From Strigamia acuminata (lineage: Eukaryota > Arthropoda > Chilopoda > Geophilomorpha > Linotaeniidae): DNA of 64,000 nucleotides. The stretch lies in assembly GCA_949358305.1 (NCBI GenBank), contig OX442314.1, positions 7,805,060-7,869,059 of the forward strand, read 5' to 3'. Below, in pieces: positions 1 to 10,318 of this stretch; within the stretch, counting starts at the first letter, position 1, and each line of letters starts with the position of its first letter. The notes beneath the pieces were generated by a model, which was not told where the DNA came from, ran no database searches, and saw only the letters and a program-made list of their open reading frames with translations. Position numbers and translations under genes: made by a program.

Positions 1-262
1 AAGAAATATCTATCTGCAAAAAAAAATTGGTTGATTTTGATTTTATTAGTGTGATTTTTATGGTTTTTCGTTTTTGATCGTTTCTGGTTTTCCGTAGCGC
101 AGCGGCCATGTTGGCAAATGGACGGCGGGTGCGGAGATGGAAGTTTTTAATTTTATTTTTGTTTTGTTTTAGAGTGAATACCGGGAGTGAAATTCGGGAT
201 TATTTTTTTAAGTTTTTGGTGTTTTGTTTGTTTTAAAATGATTTTTGTGTTTTTTTGTTTAG
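1..262 (+). other. Intron sequence upstream of first visible hnRNP U-like exon
   Basis: AT-rich sequence ending in a T-rich tract and an AG at 261-262, the acceptor of the first recognisable exon. A short GC-richer patch at about 95-145 could be a small exon or a regulatory patch, but I see no reading frame there that joins the next exon convincingly. Confidence 0.5.
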
Positions 263-2934
263 CTAATTTTATGCTGCCGGATGTGGGCACTTTTTTCGAG
301 GAGGTTGAGTTCGCAGAGTTGCCGCTGAAAGAGGCTGCGGAGTTGATCGAGACTTACCGCAAGGAGGGAAGAGCCAGTCTGCCGCAAGATAAGCCGAGGT
401 TCCGATCGGGGGATAGAGGCGGGCAGAGAGGCGGTGGAAGGTTCGGGCACTCGCAGTCTCATTCTAGGGATCGAGATAGTCGGGGTGAGTTTGAGGTGGT
501 TTTTGGAGTGGTTGTGACGATGATGATTAACACTTTTTGGTCTTCTTTCCCTGGCTGATGAAACCATGATGGATAAATAGTGTTGGATCTGAGTTTAATT
601 TGTTTGCTAGCTAAAAGAAATGTAAAATTTGCAATTTTTTGGTCTAAAAAATGGAAATTTTGAAATTTTTTGGTCTGAAAAGTGGAAATGTGCAATTTTT
701 TGGTCTGAAATGTTGAAAATTTGCCATTTTTTGGTCTAAAAAGTTAAAATTTTGCAAATTTTTGGTCTGGAAAGTGGAAAATTTGTAATTTTTGGGAATG
801 AAAAATGGAAAATCTGCAATTTTTGAGTCTAAAATGAAAAATTGGCAAATTTTTGGTCTAAAACGTAGAAAATCTGCAGATTTATCGTGTAAAAGAATGG
901 AAAATAAGCGATTTTATGGTCTAAAAAGTGGGAAATTTGTTAATTTAAATCTAAATCAGCAATTAAGAGTTTTCAAATTTATATTTTGTAAATTTTAAAT
1001 TTCCCGCCTAGAAAATGGAAAATTTGTAATTTAACGGTTTAATAACTGAAAATTGCAATTTTGGATCTAAAATATTTGGAAATTTTACGTTTTTGGTCTA
1101 AAAAAATTAGAAATTTTACGTTTTGGGTCTAAAATATTGAAAAAGTTGTTAAAACGAAAAGTGAAATAATTGTTCTCGAATGCATTGCAGGCCGTAATGA
1201 CGATCGCCGGGGTTACAACTCGCCCAGCCGAGGCGGCGGATACAGTTCGCCCGGTCGCGGAGGCAGCGGCGGAGGAAGCAGTTTGGGTGCCGGATACGGC
1301 GGCTACAGAGACACGCGTAATTCAGGTGGATACAATAGGGGTAAGGGCCGAAAATTCTCTCGCTAACTCGATTGTTTACTGTGATGAACAACACTATTTA
1401 ATGTCGTCTTTTCCCGTCTGACAAACGATGAGCGACGTTTTGTGTGAATCTGAGTTTTGGCTCGTTTAAGCGCATTTTTTTTACTTTGTCTATTTTTATT
1501 TTCGTGTTTTTATTCTTGTTTTTGGTTTTGTAGGTCAAGTTTCGCAGTATCACGGAGGCGGGATGGATCGTGGACGGAACCAGCACTCGGGAGGCAGAGG
1601 GCCGCCGCGCATGAATCGTTATGGGTCGTACAATCGTGATAGATCGTATAATATGCAGATGAATAGAGATCAGGTATGGTTCATGTCGAATGGGAAAATT
1701 TTTGTTGAGTTTGTTGGGATTTAAGTAAAAATTTGCAATTTTGTTTTTATTAATTCTGGCGAAACTTTTAGGAAATTTGCAATTTTGTTGAAAGTTATCG
1801 GAAAAATTTTCAAAATTATAGAAATATGTCTGAAATAATTTTCAAAATTATAGAAATTTGTGGGAAAAAAATTTCAAAATTATAGAAATATGTCTGAAAT
1901 AATTTTCAAAATTATAGAAATTTGTCGGGGAAAATTTTCAAAATTATAGAAATATGTCTGAAATAATTTTCAAAATTATAGAAATTTGTGGGGAAAAATT
2001 TTCAAAATTATAGAAATTTGTGGGGAAAAATTTTCTAAATTATAGAAATATGTCTGAAATAATTTTCAAAATTATAGAAATTTGTCGGAAATAATTTTCA
2101 AAATTATAGATATTTGTCGGAAATAATTTTCAAAATTATAGAAATTTGTCGGAAAGATTTTCAAAATTATAGAAATTTGTCGGAAAGATTTTCAAAATTA
2201 TAGAAATTTGTCGGGAAAAATTGCAAATTTCTAGAAATTTGTCAGAAATAATTGCAAATTTGTAGAAAATTATGATTTTTTTCCTGCAAATTTGTAGAAA
2301 CTTGTCGGAATTTTTTTTGCAATTTTGTAGAAATTTATTTTTTTCGTGCAAACATCGATTTAATTGTTCACATTTGTCTCGCCTGTAGAAGGGATCCGGT
2401 CACAGCGGATACCGCGGCAGTGGCAGCAGCAGCCACGGCGGCGGCGGCTACGGCCAAAACTACGGCTACCAATCTTACAACTACAGCCACGGCGGCGGCT
2501 CGGGCTCCGGCTCGGGTGACTACGGCGGCACGCAGACAACCAACACAGGTTACGGTCAGTCGCACTGGAAACAATCCGGTACAAACCCCCCCAAAACAAA
2601 CCCAACGAGCGCTCACCCCGAACCCGAACGCATTGCAGGCTACGGCGCCAGCCAGGGCTACGGCTCCAGCCAGGGCTACGGCCAGCCCAGCTACGGCCAG
2701 TCCGCCTCGCAGAGCAGCAGTTACAGCCAGCAGCCGGCCAGCACCAACCAGTCGTCGCAGCAGACCCAACAATCCTACTACAATCAGCAACAACAATACT
2801 ACAACCAACAGTGGAGTCAGTGGAACCAGCAGAACCAACAGTACTACAACCAGTACTACAACCAGTACTACAACCCGGGGTACGGCGGGTACGGGTCACA
2901 GACCGGAAGCGGAAGCAGCAGCCAACAAAAATGA
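263..2934 (+). CDS. HNRNPU-like: hnRNP U-like protein, C-terminal part (5' end outside window)
   Basis: Exons 263-484, 1191-1340, 1534-1673, 2389-2578 and 2639-2934 join in one frame (332 codons with the TGA at 2932-2934); every junction is GT-AG and phases match. The first exon encodes a segment beginning NFMLPDVGTFFEEVEFAEL, which matches the conserved stretch of hnRNP U/UL proteins just after the kinase-like domain. It is followed by RGG/GGR-rich sequence (an RNA-binding RGG box) and a low-complexity tail rich in Gly, Tyr, Gln, Ser and Asn (GYG and YYNQ repeats), as in the hnRNP U C-terminus. In the family this tail binds RNA and supports condensate formation in the nucleus. The SAP, SPRY and kinase-like domains lie upstream of the window. 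Family assignment is from remembered similarity; the choice between U and UL1/UL2 is open. Confidence 0.88.
610..1145. repeat. Degenerate intronic repeat, period about 30-40 bp
   Basis: Imperfect repeats around a TTTTTGGTCTAAAAA-like core, alternating with AAATTTGCAATTT-like sequence, fill most of the intron between exons 263-484 and 1191-1340. Units are diverged, so this is an old array. The short ORFs across it are by-products of composition. Confidence 0.75.
1780..2335. repeat. Intronic minisatellite, about 30 bp period
   Basis: Repeats of TTCAAAATTATAGAAATTTG followed by TCGGAAATAA or TGGGGAAAAA variants, with an alternating AAATATGTCTGAAATAAT form, fill the intron before exon 2389. Two unit types alternate in the first half, suggesting a two-unit higher order, while the last units are more diverged. 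Confidence 0.85.
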
Positions 2935-2946
2935 AATAATAACAAG

Positions 2947-3411
2947 AATAAAATAAAATAAAAGTTGTAAAATTGGGGAAAACAACATTTTAGTATCATT
3001 TGGTGGAGATTTATTATTATTTTTCTTTTTATTTCTCTTTATTATTTTTAGTCTGCGTAGAGTTAAAGAAATATCAGTCACTCCCTCCATTTGCGCATAT
3101 TTACCTGTGGAATTATTGTTTTTATTATTATTGTTATTGGATTTCGTTTGAATTCGATTCATCAAATGTTTTCTTTCTTTTATTCGTGTATTTTCTTCGC
3201 TAGAGTAAATTATTAAACCATTGGTTTATTGTTTTTGTTGGATGGCGGAACGGATTTGTTGTTTTTATCTTTTTTTATCTCGTGTTTTTTTTTTTTTGTT
3301 TTTTTTTTGTAAGTATAATCTCGTTCTCTATCTATCTATCTCTCGTTAGATGTATAAAGTGCATGTGGAATATGATCACTGAACTTTACTTTTTTCCTTT
3401 CATTCAATAAA
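2947..3411 (+). terminator. 3' UTR and candidate poly(A) signals of the hnRNP U-like gene
   Basis: Overlapping AATAAA motifs lie just after the stop (from 2947), and another AATAAA lies at 3406-3411 in a T-rich context. The segment around 3400-3430 resembles the tail of the duplicate gene near 10520-10570, suggesting that the distal signal is part of the duplicated transcript end. Confidence 0.5.
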
Positions 3412-4024
3412 AAGATTTTAATCGATCAAACATTTGAGGAAATAAATTTTTTTTGAAGTTCGACATTTGAGAAAATTTATTACTTTTCGCTTTAAATCGA
3501 TGATGGGAATAGCGGCCAATGTGAGGAAAACGCTGGCAACCAAAACGCTAAAATGCAATCCAATATAAACTTTATTTATTAAATAATCAAAACGCTGGCA
3601 AAGAAAATTAATAATTACAAAAACGCTGGCAACGCTGTGCACCATAATAATAAGTAATAAATTAATAAATTATAAATAATTATAAGTATTAAAAAAATAT
3701 TTAAAAAGAAAATGCTAGGTTTTAATTTCAAGAAAATTAAATATTTCAAATTAATACAGAAACAAACAACCAAAAAATTGAAATAAACTTGTGTTTAATG
3801 CTTTAGAAATTAATTATATATACCATAATTTGTATCTAAAATTTACATGTACTATTTATTGTATTAACATTGTTTTTAATTATTTGATATAGCTAATGTC
3901 AGTCTTTGCTGTAATTTAGCTTTTTTACCAGATGTAGACAGGTGGCGAGCTTTCAACTCCCGTTTTAGTTCCATAATCTATAAAGAAGAGAAAAAATATA
4001 TTGATAAACATATTAAAATCCATG
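3412..4024. other. AT-rich intergenic segment with repeated AACGCTGGCAA motif
   Basis: No gene seen. The motif AAAACGCTGGCAA recurs at about 3530, 3590 and 3620 inside otherwise AT-rich sequence. It may be debris of a mobile element. I could not define inverted repeats here matching anything on the far side of the neighbouring transposase gene. Confidence 0.4.
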
Positions 4025-6633
4025 CTAATTACAATGCGTGATTACTTTAAGACTTTGAAGAGTTTGAAGTGACATTTCTCCTTTGATTGCTGCTGTTGGT
4101 TCATTGTTTGTGACTTCTGTCATCTGATGTTGTATTGGTTGACTGCTGTTAACTTGTGAATTTGCGAACTGTTTTCTTTTTCTTTCGGCTATCTTTTCAC
4201 GTCGCATTTTCCGAAGAGCTGTGTTCAGGTGGCGAATACGAATGAAAGTTCGGGTCCTGACGTATATTTTGATGGCTTTCTTGTGTATATTTGGAAATTT
4301 TCCTTCTAGTTCTTGACATAAAGTTGCCATTACGTTGTTGCAGTGATTGACACATTTTCCATGGAATACTGTGAAATAAAATAAATTATTATAAATTAAG
4401 AATAAATGATTTACACACTAAATTAACTTACAGGCAAATGATACTTCAAATTGTTCCACTGTAAATATCCAGTCTCTAGATGGTATTAGTAAGTCCCCCC
4501 TAGACAGGGCCTGTATACTATTTTCCTTGACAGGTTCTATACACTGGTCAGTTGGTGAGTGACAACGAAAAGCAACACAGCCAGCAATAAAACTCGATGC
4601 TTCCTTTGCACAATCAATGAACTTGTCATTTTGACAAATCTGTGCTGCATTACCCACCAGCCCAACATTTTTGTCACCCATGATTTCATTCATTGCATCA
4701 TCTTCAGTTGTAGTACTGTCTTGTCCACTGTTCACGTCTAGGCCACCAAACAGGTCATGTGTTAAGAAATTCATCTCATCTTCATTATTCTGGGTTTTAT
4801 TATTGCCATCTTCATTAATTTGCTCCTGAGAGGCAGATGAATTGTTGCAAACTTGTATTTCTCCCCCACACGCGCTCAAAATTAATAGCCTGATATGGTG
4901 TCTAAATTCTACAGGTTGGGGATTGTCATTGAGTCCACCCAACGACCTTATTCTAGAAAAAAAATTTCCAAGGCAGTCTTGGTTGAGGCGTGAAGTCAGC
5001 AGATACTTCCCACCGAGGGCTTTATAATCTTGAAAAAGCCCGCGAAGTGACTCAATGCTTGTTATCATTCCCTCTTGAAATGGTAAAAGGCGGCCATTTG
5101 ATCCTACCACCTCCATGAAACGAATTGCTGTCTCCATTCTTTCTAAAACATAATTTTGGGGGGTGAATGCCTTTCCAAATGCACATTTCGTGAATTCCTT
5201 TTCAACTACTGGTATCCGTGAATTTAAAACATTAAATCCATAGCCAATTGTTTCGAAAAATGCTGAAGCTTCTCTATTCTTGAAAAGGTAATACAAATCA
5301 TTTGCGGTTCTCTCGGAGAATAACTGTGCAGCCAATCTCACATTTTGACGCCCTCTCCCTGTAACATTAAAATGGACTTGACTGAGATGATATGGTACTC
5401 TCGCATCTCTGTCTTGATTAAGTAATGCATTCATCACATTGCCCTTATTTATTACTGTTCCTTCCTTTAGTTTGAAGCCTTGATCCAAGAAATGATTTCT
5501 CAACAACTTCAGTAAATGTGGTATGTCATAAAATACCCAAATGTTTCGATTGTCGTCCACGGGATTCTTAAAAAAGGTTTTCGATAACGTGATATCGCAT
5601 TCATTCCAAACTTTCTTATTCTTCCCTCCCATGTTGTTTACAACAGCAACAACTTTCAATCCCATCTTCTCAATTGCAACAATGATTTCAAAAAGAAGGT
5701 CCTTAGTCATGGTCACGTCGAAATCGTAGTAAACAGGCTGTTTCCAACTTTGTTCTAGTCCTCGTGCCATCACCACCTGAACGTTGCTGTGAGGCCCAAC
5801 AATTCGATCAAAGGTCGAATCGTAACAAACTCTGGAGTCGATATTCATTTCGCCAAATGACAGAACGCATAGGCGTTCACGATATGTGAAGTTGGTGGTT
5901 CGAGGCTGTAACACCTTTAAAATATTGAATATTTTAAAATTAAAATTAAACTTTTTACATTAAAATTTAAATATTAAAATACCTTTAATACTTCATGTAA
6001 AATGCCAGGTTTACATGAAAAATTTCTAATCCACTGTGTTAAAGTTGTTATTCCAGGTAATGGGTAGCCCTTGCGGCGAAAATGTTCATAACTTCTCCAT
6101 GACACTGCCCTGTCTGTTAATGCGGATGCAATATCTTCATTTGACCAGTGTACCCTTTTTGCATTCTTCTTGCGAGGACTTTTCAAGATATGTCGGACTT
6201 GCCCAGGGGTAAAAATAGTGTTTAACTTTTTCTGTAGTCTTTTGAATTTTCTTGAATGCTCATTTTTCAATCTGGCTTCCAGCAACTTTTTTTCTTTCTC
6301 CATGGATTTAATTTTTTTTTGCATTTTTGCATAATTTCTGGAGGCTGTTGTTCTTGCTGTTCGAACCAAGTTCTTCAACAACTTTATTTCCTTTTCCTGC
6401 TTGAGAACTATATTTTTATTGTCAACAAAATCCGTTTCTGCGGCCTGAACATAATGAGTTTTCTTTGGTGAGATCTTATTAACGATGATACGTCTTTGTT
6501 TGTTTTCAGTTCGTAATTTATAACGCTTCTGTCGTCCACTTTCTTCTAAGTGTCCAAGTCCATCATCGTCCATTGGTAAATCATCTTTGCCAAGGTTTAC
6601 ATTAGGAACAGCAGTTGATACGTGATAAACCAT
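4025..6633 (-). CDS. P-element/THAP9-like transposase-derived protein, predicted catalytically dead
   Basis: Three exons on the minus strand, 6633-5983, 5914-4432 and 4368-4025, with GT-AG introns of 68 and 63 bp and matching phases, encode 825 residues without a stop or frameshift. Residues about 70-140 form a Lys/Glu-rich coiled-coil region. Residues 161-205 hold the helix-turn-helix-like block typical of P-element relatives (KGYPLPGITTLTQWIRNF). Then comes the RNase H-like core with the family blocks ARGLEQSWKQP, FYDIPHLLKLLRNH and LTSRLNQD, and a basic C-terminus. By alignment from memory, the three catalytic acids of Drosophila P transposase (D230, D303, E531) fall on Gly238, Asn311 and Gly533, each one transition from the acidic codon; the 73-residue spacing of the first two is kept. 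No THAP zinc finger is encoded in these exons. The ATG follows an acceptor-like TTTTTAG, so an upstream exon is likely. It could be a domesticated gene or a young dead copy. Confidence 0.88.
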
Positions 6634-6683
6634 GTCTCCTAAAAAATTATATATAATTATATATATATATAAAAATTATAGGG

Positions 6684-7497
6684 CAGTGTCCAAAATTGCG
6701 ATGGCCAGATTTGCGATCGCTAAAATTGCGATTCCAAATTTGCGCCGACTAAATACGCGACCTCCCAAATTTGCGACGCATATTACGACTAAATCGCTCC
6801 CAACAATGCGACCTCCCAAATTTGCGACGAATAAAAATGCGCACGATAATTGATCAAGCTCCCAACAATGACACATCCCAAATTTGCGACGTAGACTAAA
6901 AATGATCGAAATTGAACAAAATAAATAACTGAAAATTATTGGAATTGAACAAAAAAATGACTGAAAATGATCAAAATTAAACAAAAAAAGACTGAAAATG
7001 AACAGATTTGAATAAAAAACCATCCAAAAACCACCAAAAAAACGACCAATAATGACCCAAAACATGCTGAAAACGACAAGAAGCGTGCCCGGGTTGAGAC
7101 AACTGTTGGTGGCATTCGATGCGACACTGCCCCGGTCAATCAGTGCAAGAAACGTAAACATTACCAGCCGCAGCAGCACGAGGCGGCCATGGCCGAGTCG
7201 GTACCCAAACACCGTCGACTCGAGCGCGAAGTTCTTTGGAAGCAGCTTGGGGGGTTTCAGGTGCAACTCGTGCAGATGCCGCAGAGACACTTTGAGCTGT
7301 TCGAGACTAAGACGTTCGACTCGGGTGGCTTGAACATCCACAAATTTGGAACCATCGCAAATTTGGAACCATCGCAAATTTGGGATCATTTCTTATTAAA
7401 ATAAACTAAATATTTTTAATTCGTCGCAATTTAAAAACGTCGCAATTTTGGGAGCAATTTTAGTGATCGCAAATTTGGCCATGGTAAATGTGGTCCC
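6684..7497. mobile_element. Non-autonomous inverted-repeat element carrying a GC-rich block
   Basis: The left end (from about 6684) and the reverse complement of the right end (to about 7497) share a long imperfect terminal inverted repeat. Its best part is GGCCAGATTTGCGATCGCTA on the left against the same with two changes on the right. The subterminal regions repeat CCCAAATTTGCGACG-like units in opposite orientations. The interior has an AT-rich AAAATGA repeat and a GC-rich block at about 7065-7345. Exact ends and target-site duplication are not resolved. It sits upstream of the transposase-like gene and could lie in its first intron. Confidence 0.7.
7065..7345 (+). other. GC-rich exon-like block inside the inverted-repeat element
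   Basis: About 280 bp with clearly higher G+C than the surroundings. One plus-strand frame is open through the block and is polar and charged; it includes an in-frame ATG at 7189 (MAESVPKHRRLEREVLWKQL). Other frames on both strands are also open, so the coding strand is uncertain. I do not recognise the protein. It may be a captured host exon or the relic of an element gene. Confidence 0.35.
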
Positions 7498-7499
7498 AC

Positions 7500-9190
7500 A
7501 CCTTTGAATTCTGGGTTTTGAATAAATGTTTTAATGTAAAGTAAAGTGTTGTTTGAATAAAGTTGTAATGGAAATAGAAATTAAAGGAAAGCGAAGAAAG
7601 TTTTATCGTTATTTTTCTGTTTTGTTTGTGTTTCATTTGTGAATGAGGACTGGCGTAAACTGTGTTCAAATGTGTGGTGGGAGAAGTGTGATGAAAGAAT
7701 TAAATTGTTATGTTTTCTTATTTCTGTGTTTGAGATTAAAAATATATATCGGGATATCATGTTCTGTTTTAAGATAAAATTTACTACGTGTTTGTTTGAT
7801 GTTCTTTGACTTATTTAAGACTATTTTTGGCATAAAAATTGATAAAAAATAAAATATAAATTTTTGCATAAAGTATTTTCATTTGTGTTAGTCTCTTCCT
7901 GTGGAATTTAATTTATACAGTTGTGCAATAAAAAATATAAGAATTATGAAAATTTTTTTAAAGATATTTTTATACTTCAATCAAAATACATTTCAGTTTA
8001 TGGACTAAGTCAATCCATTTAATCAAAATTAACGGCAAATTTAGTCGAAAAATGATAGATTATGTCGTTATTAATACATTTTTTCACTAAATTTTATTTA
8101 AAAATTCTATTTCGCATGAAATTTTTGATATATTATTTGATTTTAATTGAACTAGAATTAGCCATTTTACCGTGTCGCCATCTATCGACAGAATAAAAAG
8201 CTCAATAACGAGCTCAAAATTAAAATTTAGTAAACTATAATTCACTACAAAACATCGAAAGAAAATATTCTACACTCGTCCGAGACTAAATTGGTCAAAA
8301 TAAAATAAATAATCATTTTGTGTTTTATTAATTTGGTTTGAATTTAACAATATAAAGTGTATTTTCAGAGTGTTTTGTCATTTTTTTTTGTTTTTTGTTT
8401 TAAAGTATTGCATTGGTTTAGATTTTTGAGTGCATGAGTGTCATTTTCAAGTTATTTTCATAGACATTTATTATGTTTGGTGTTTGTTAGATGTTTGATT
8501 TGATGATTTGATTTGTGTATGTGTTTTTGATTTTTAAGATTGTTTTGTGACTATTCAGGGGCAAGTTTACTGACCCTTTGGTCACATGGTAATCGGAATG
8601 TGGGGGATTAAATCTCACCCTTTTTACCTCTTTTGTCTATGAATAATGAGTTAGCAGTAGGTTTTTACAACTCATCTGTATGTACAACCTTGAATCGGTC
8701 TGTACGAGGTGGCTTCACTGCGAAGCACCTTGCTTTTGGTTGCTAGGCAACGGAACGACAAAATGTCTGCTGTTTATTCAGGATAAGATTATTAATTGTA
8801 TAAATAATTATATTTAAAACAAACAAACAAAATTCTTGAAAAATAAGACCTAGTTTTAACAGGTCCAGAGATAGACTGTCGAGAGAATGCTAACCCATCA
8901 TTTTTTGTTCATAAGTTGCTTTGTTTACTTATTTACTTATCTAGTAACTAATTATTTTAATTTATTTATTTAATTATTTACTTATTCGATTTTTTTACTT
9001 TTCAATACCTTTATTTCCACACAGAAAAATTATTTAGGAAAGTTTGTTTTGTTTACTTACCAAATGTGATTGATGTTCGTCAAAACTTCTAATCTACTGC
9101 ATCAAATGATCCCAGGATATCTGATGATACTTAATTAGACTATTAGTTGTTATAAATACATTCATTATTAATTAAAACACTGAAAACTTA
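7500..9190. other. Gene-poor AT-rich sequence
   Basis: No coding exon recognised on either strand. Low-complexity AT sequence dominates; a moderately GC-richer patch lies at 8560-8780. If the transposase-derived gene starts at the promoter near 9.2-9.4 kb, this stretch plus 6640-7499 would be its first intron. Confidence 0.4.
8739..8751. promoter_or_regulatory. Perfect X-box-like palindrome
   Basis: GTTGCTAGGCAAC is an inverted repeat GTTGC-N3-GCAAC matching the RFX-factor X-box consensus. Its role here is unknown, and a single 13-bp match can occur by chance. Confidence 0.3.
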
Positions 9191-9191
9191 C

Positions 9192-9470
9192 ACTAGTGCA
9201 CCGATGGTTTTGCCGCTACCGTAGCTTGTTCCGTTCGCGCCTTGTTCGCTCGTTCGCGCCTTTATTGCATCCTCTGTGTGACGTCATGCGCGCATAATGG
9301 CGAAACTGGTCTTTCGACGCGCACCGCCTATTGGTCGTAAATTGGATGTAATGTTTGGCCATAGATGGCTGTGCTCGGAAGAATGTTGTGCTACGCATTG
9401 TTTTTGAAGTTGTTAGAGTGAGTTTTGTTGTGGGATCGCTATAGTTCTCGTATCACAGATAATCTGTGCC
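9192..9470. promoter_or_regulatory. CpG-rich, probably bidirectional promoter
   Basis: A CpG-dense segment contrasting with AT-rich flanks. It holds a full CRE (TGACGTCA, 9279-9286) and a CCAAT box on the minus strand (9334-9330). On the minus strand a strong 5' splice site (CTAGT/GTAAGT, first intron base 9191) follows about 90 bp downstream of the CRE, as expected for a non-coding first exon; the transposase-derived gene is the next gene in that direction. On the plus strand the ATG of the hnRNP U-like tail duplicate lies at 9479. Start sites are inferred. Confidence 0.5.
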
Positions 9471-9478
9471 CGTAAAAC

Positions 9479-10318
9479 ATGCAGATGAATCAGGTACGGT
9501 GTTCATGTTTTTGGCTGAAATGCTCGAAAAATTGAATTTTTGCTAAAATTTATCGAAATAAATGAGAAATTTGACGAATTAATCGAAATAAATGAGAAAA
9601 TTGACGAAATTAATCGAAATAAATGAGAAAATTGACGAAATTAATCGAAATAAATGAGAAAATTGACGAAATTAATCGAAATAAATGAGAAAATTGACGA
9701 AATTAATCGAAATAAATGAGAAAATTGACGAAATTAATCGCAAAAAAAGAGAAATTTATCGCAAAAAAATGAGAAATTTATCGAAATTTCTCAATTATTT
9801 TATTTCCCATGAAAAAAAAATGTGTAGAACGGATCCGGTCGCAGCGGACAGCGCGGCAGCCGCGGCGGCAACAACGGCCAAAACTTCGGCTGGGCTCAAT
9901 CGTTCAACTGCAGCGACGACGGCACCCAGCAACAATTCGGTAAAACAAAACCCCGAATAAACCCGAATAAACCTCTCATCCCGCAATCATTGCAGCCTAC
10001 AGCGGCAGCCAGGGCTACGGTAATTTCCAATCGCAATCGCAGTCCAGCAGTTCCAGCCAAGGAGGGGTCAACAACCAACCGTCGTGGCAGAGCCAACAAT
10101 CCTTCTTCGATCCAAGCTCGGGCGGATTCATGTTCCAGAGCAACAGTTCCACCACCGACCAATCGTCGCAGCAGAGCCAAACATCCTACTACGATCCTGT
10201 GTCCGGCGAATACGTCGTGCAGACCAGCACTTCCAGCGGCCAGCCGGGCAACACCAACCAGTCGTCGCAGCAGCAACAAACCTACTTCGGTGGACACGGG
10301 CACAGATTAGGGCGCTAG
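9479..10318 (+). CDS. Partial tandem duplicate of hnRNP U-like tail: Gln/Ser/Gly-rich protein
   Basis: Exons 9479-9493, 9828-9939 and 9996-10318 join in frame to give 149 residues. They correspond to the end of exon 1534-1673 (shared ATGCAGATGAAT before the donor), to exon 2389-2578 (shared GGATCCGGTC start) and to exon 2639-2934 (shared SQGYG and NTNQSSQQ tracts). In the frame matching the parent there is a TAA two codons before the first ATG, so translation would have to start here; the RGG box and everything upstream are lost. The product is low-complexity and prion-like (Q/S/N/G/Y). The stop lies earlier than in the parent, and the parental terminal sequence GCAGCCAACAAAAAT survives downstream of it as untranslated sequence. 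Introns are in the same places as in the parent, so this is a DNA-level duplication, not a retrocopy. Whether it is expressed is unknown. Confidence 0.72.
9536..9785. repeat. Intronic minisatellite, 31 bp period
   Basis: About six near-perfect copies of a unit containing TTAATCGAAATAAATGAGAA and AATTGACGAAA, then degenerate copies up to the acceptor at 9827. It fills the first intron of the hnRNP U-like tail duplicate. The parental intron at the same place carries a different repeat. Confidence 0.85.

Noticed and set aside
2360-2956. Long overlapping ORFs (about 156-179 codons) in other frames over the hnRNP U-like tail exons
   Set aside because: They read through an intron (2579-2638) and give Ala/Thr- or Arg/Ser-rich shadows. 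The true frame has matching splice phases and the Gly/Tyr/Gln tail expected of the family.
4025-6633. Calling the transposase gene part of a complete P-type transposon with defined ends
   Set aside because: I could not find terminal inverted repeats or a target-site duplication around it. The inverted-repeat element at 6684-7497 has both of its ends on one side of the gene.
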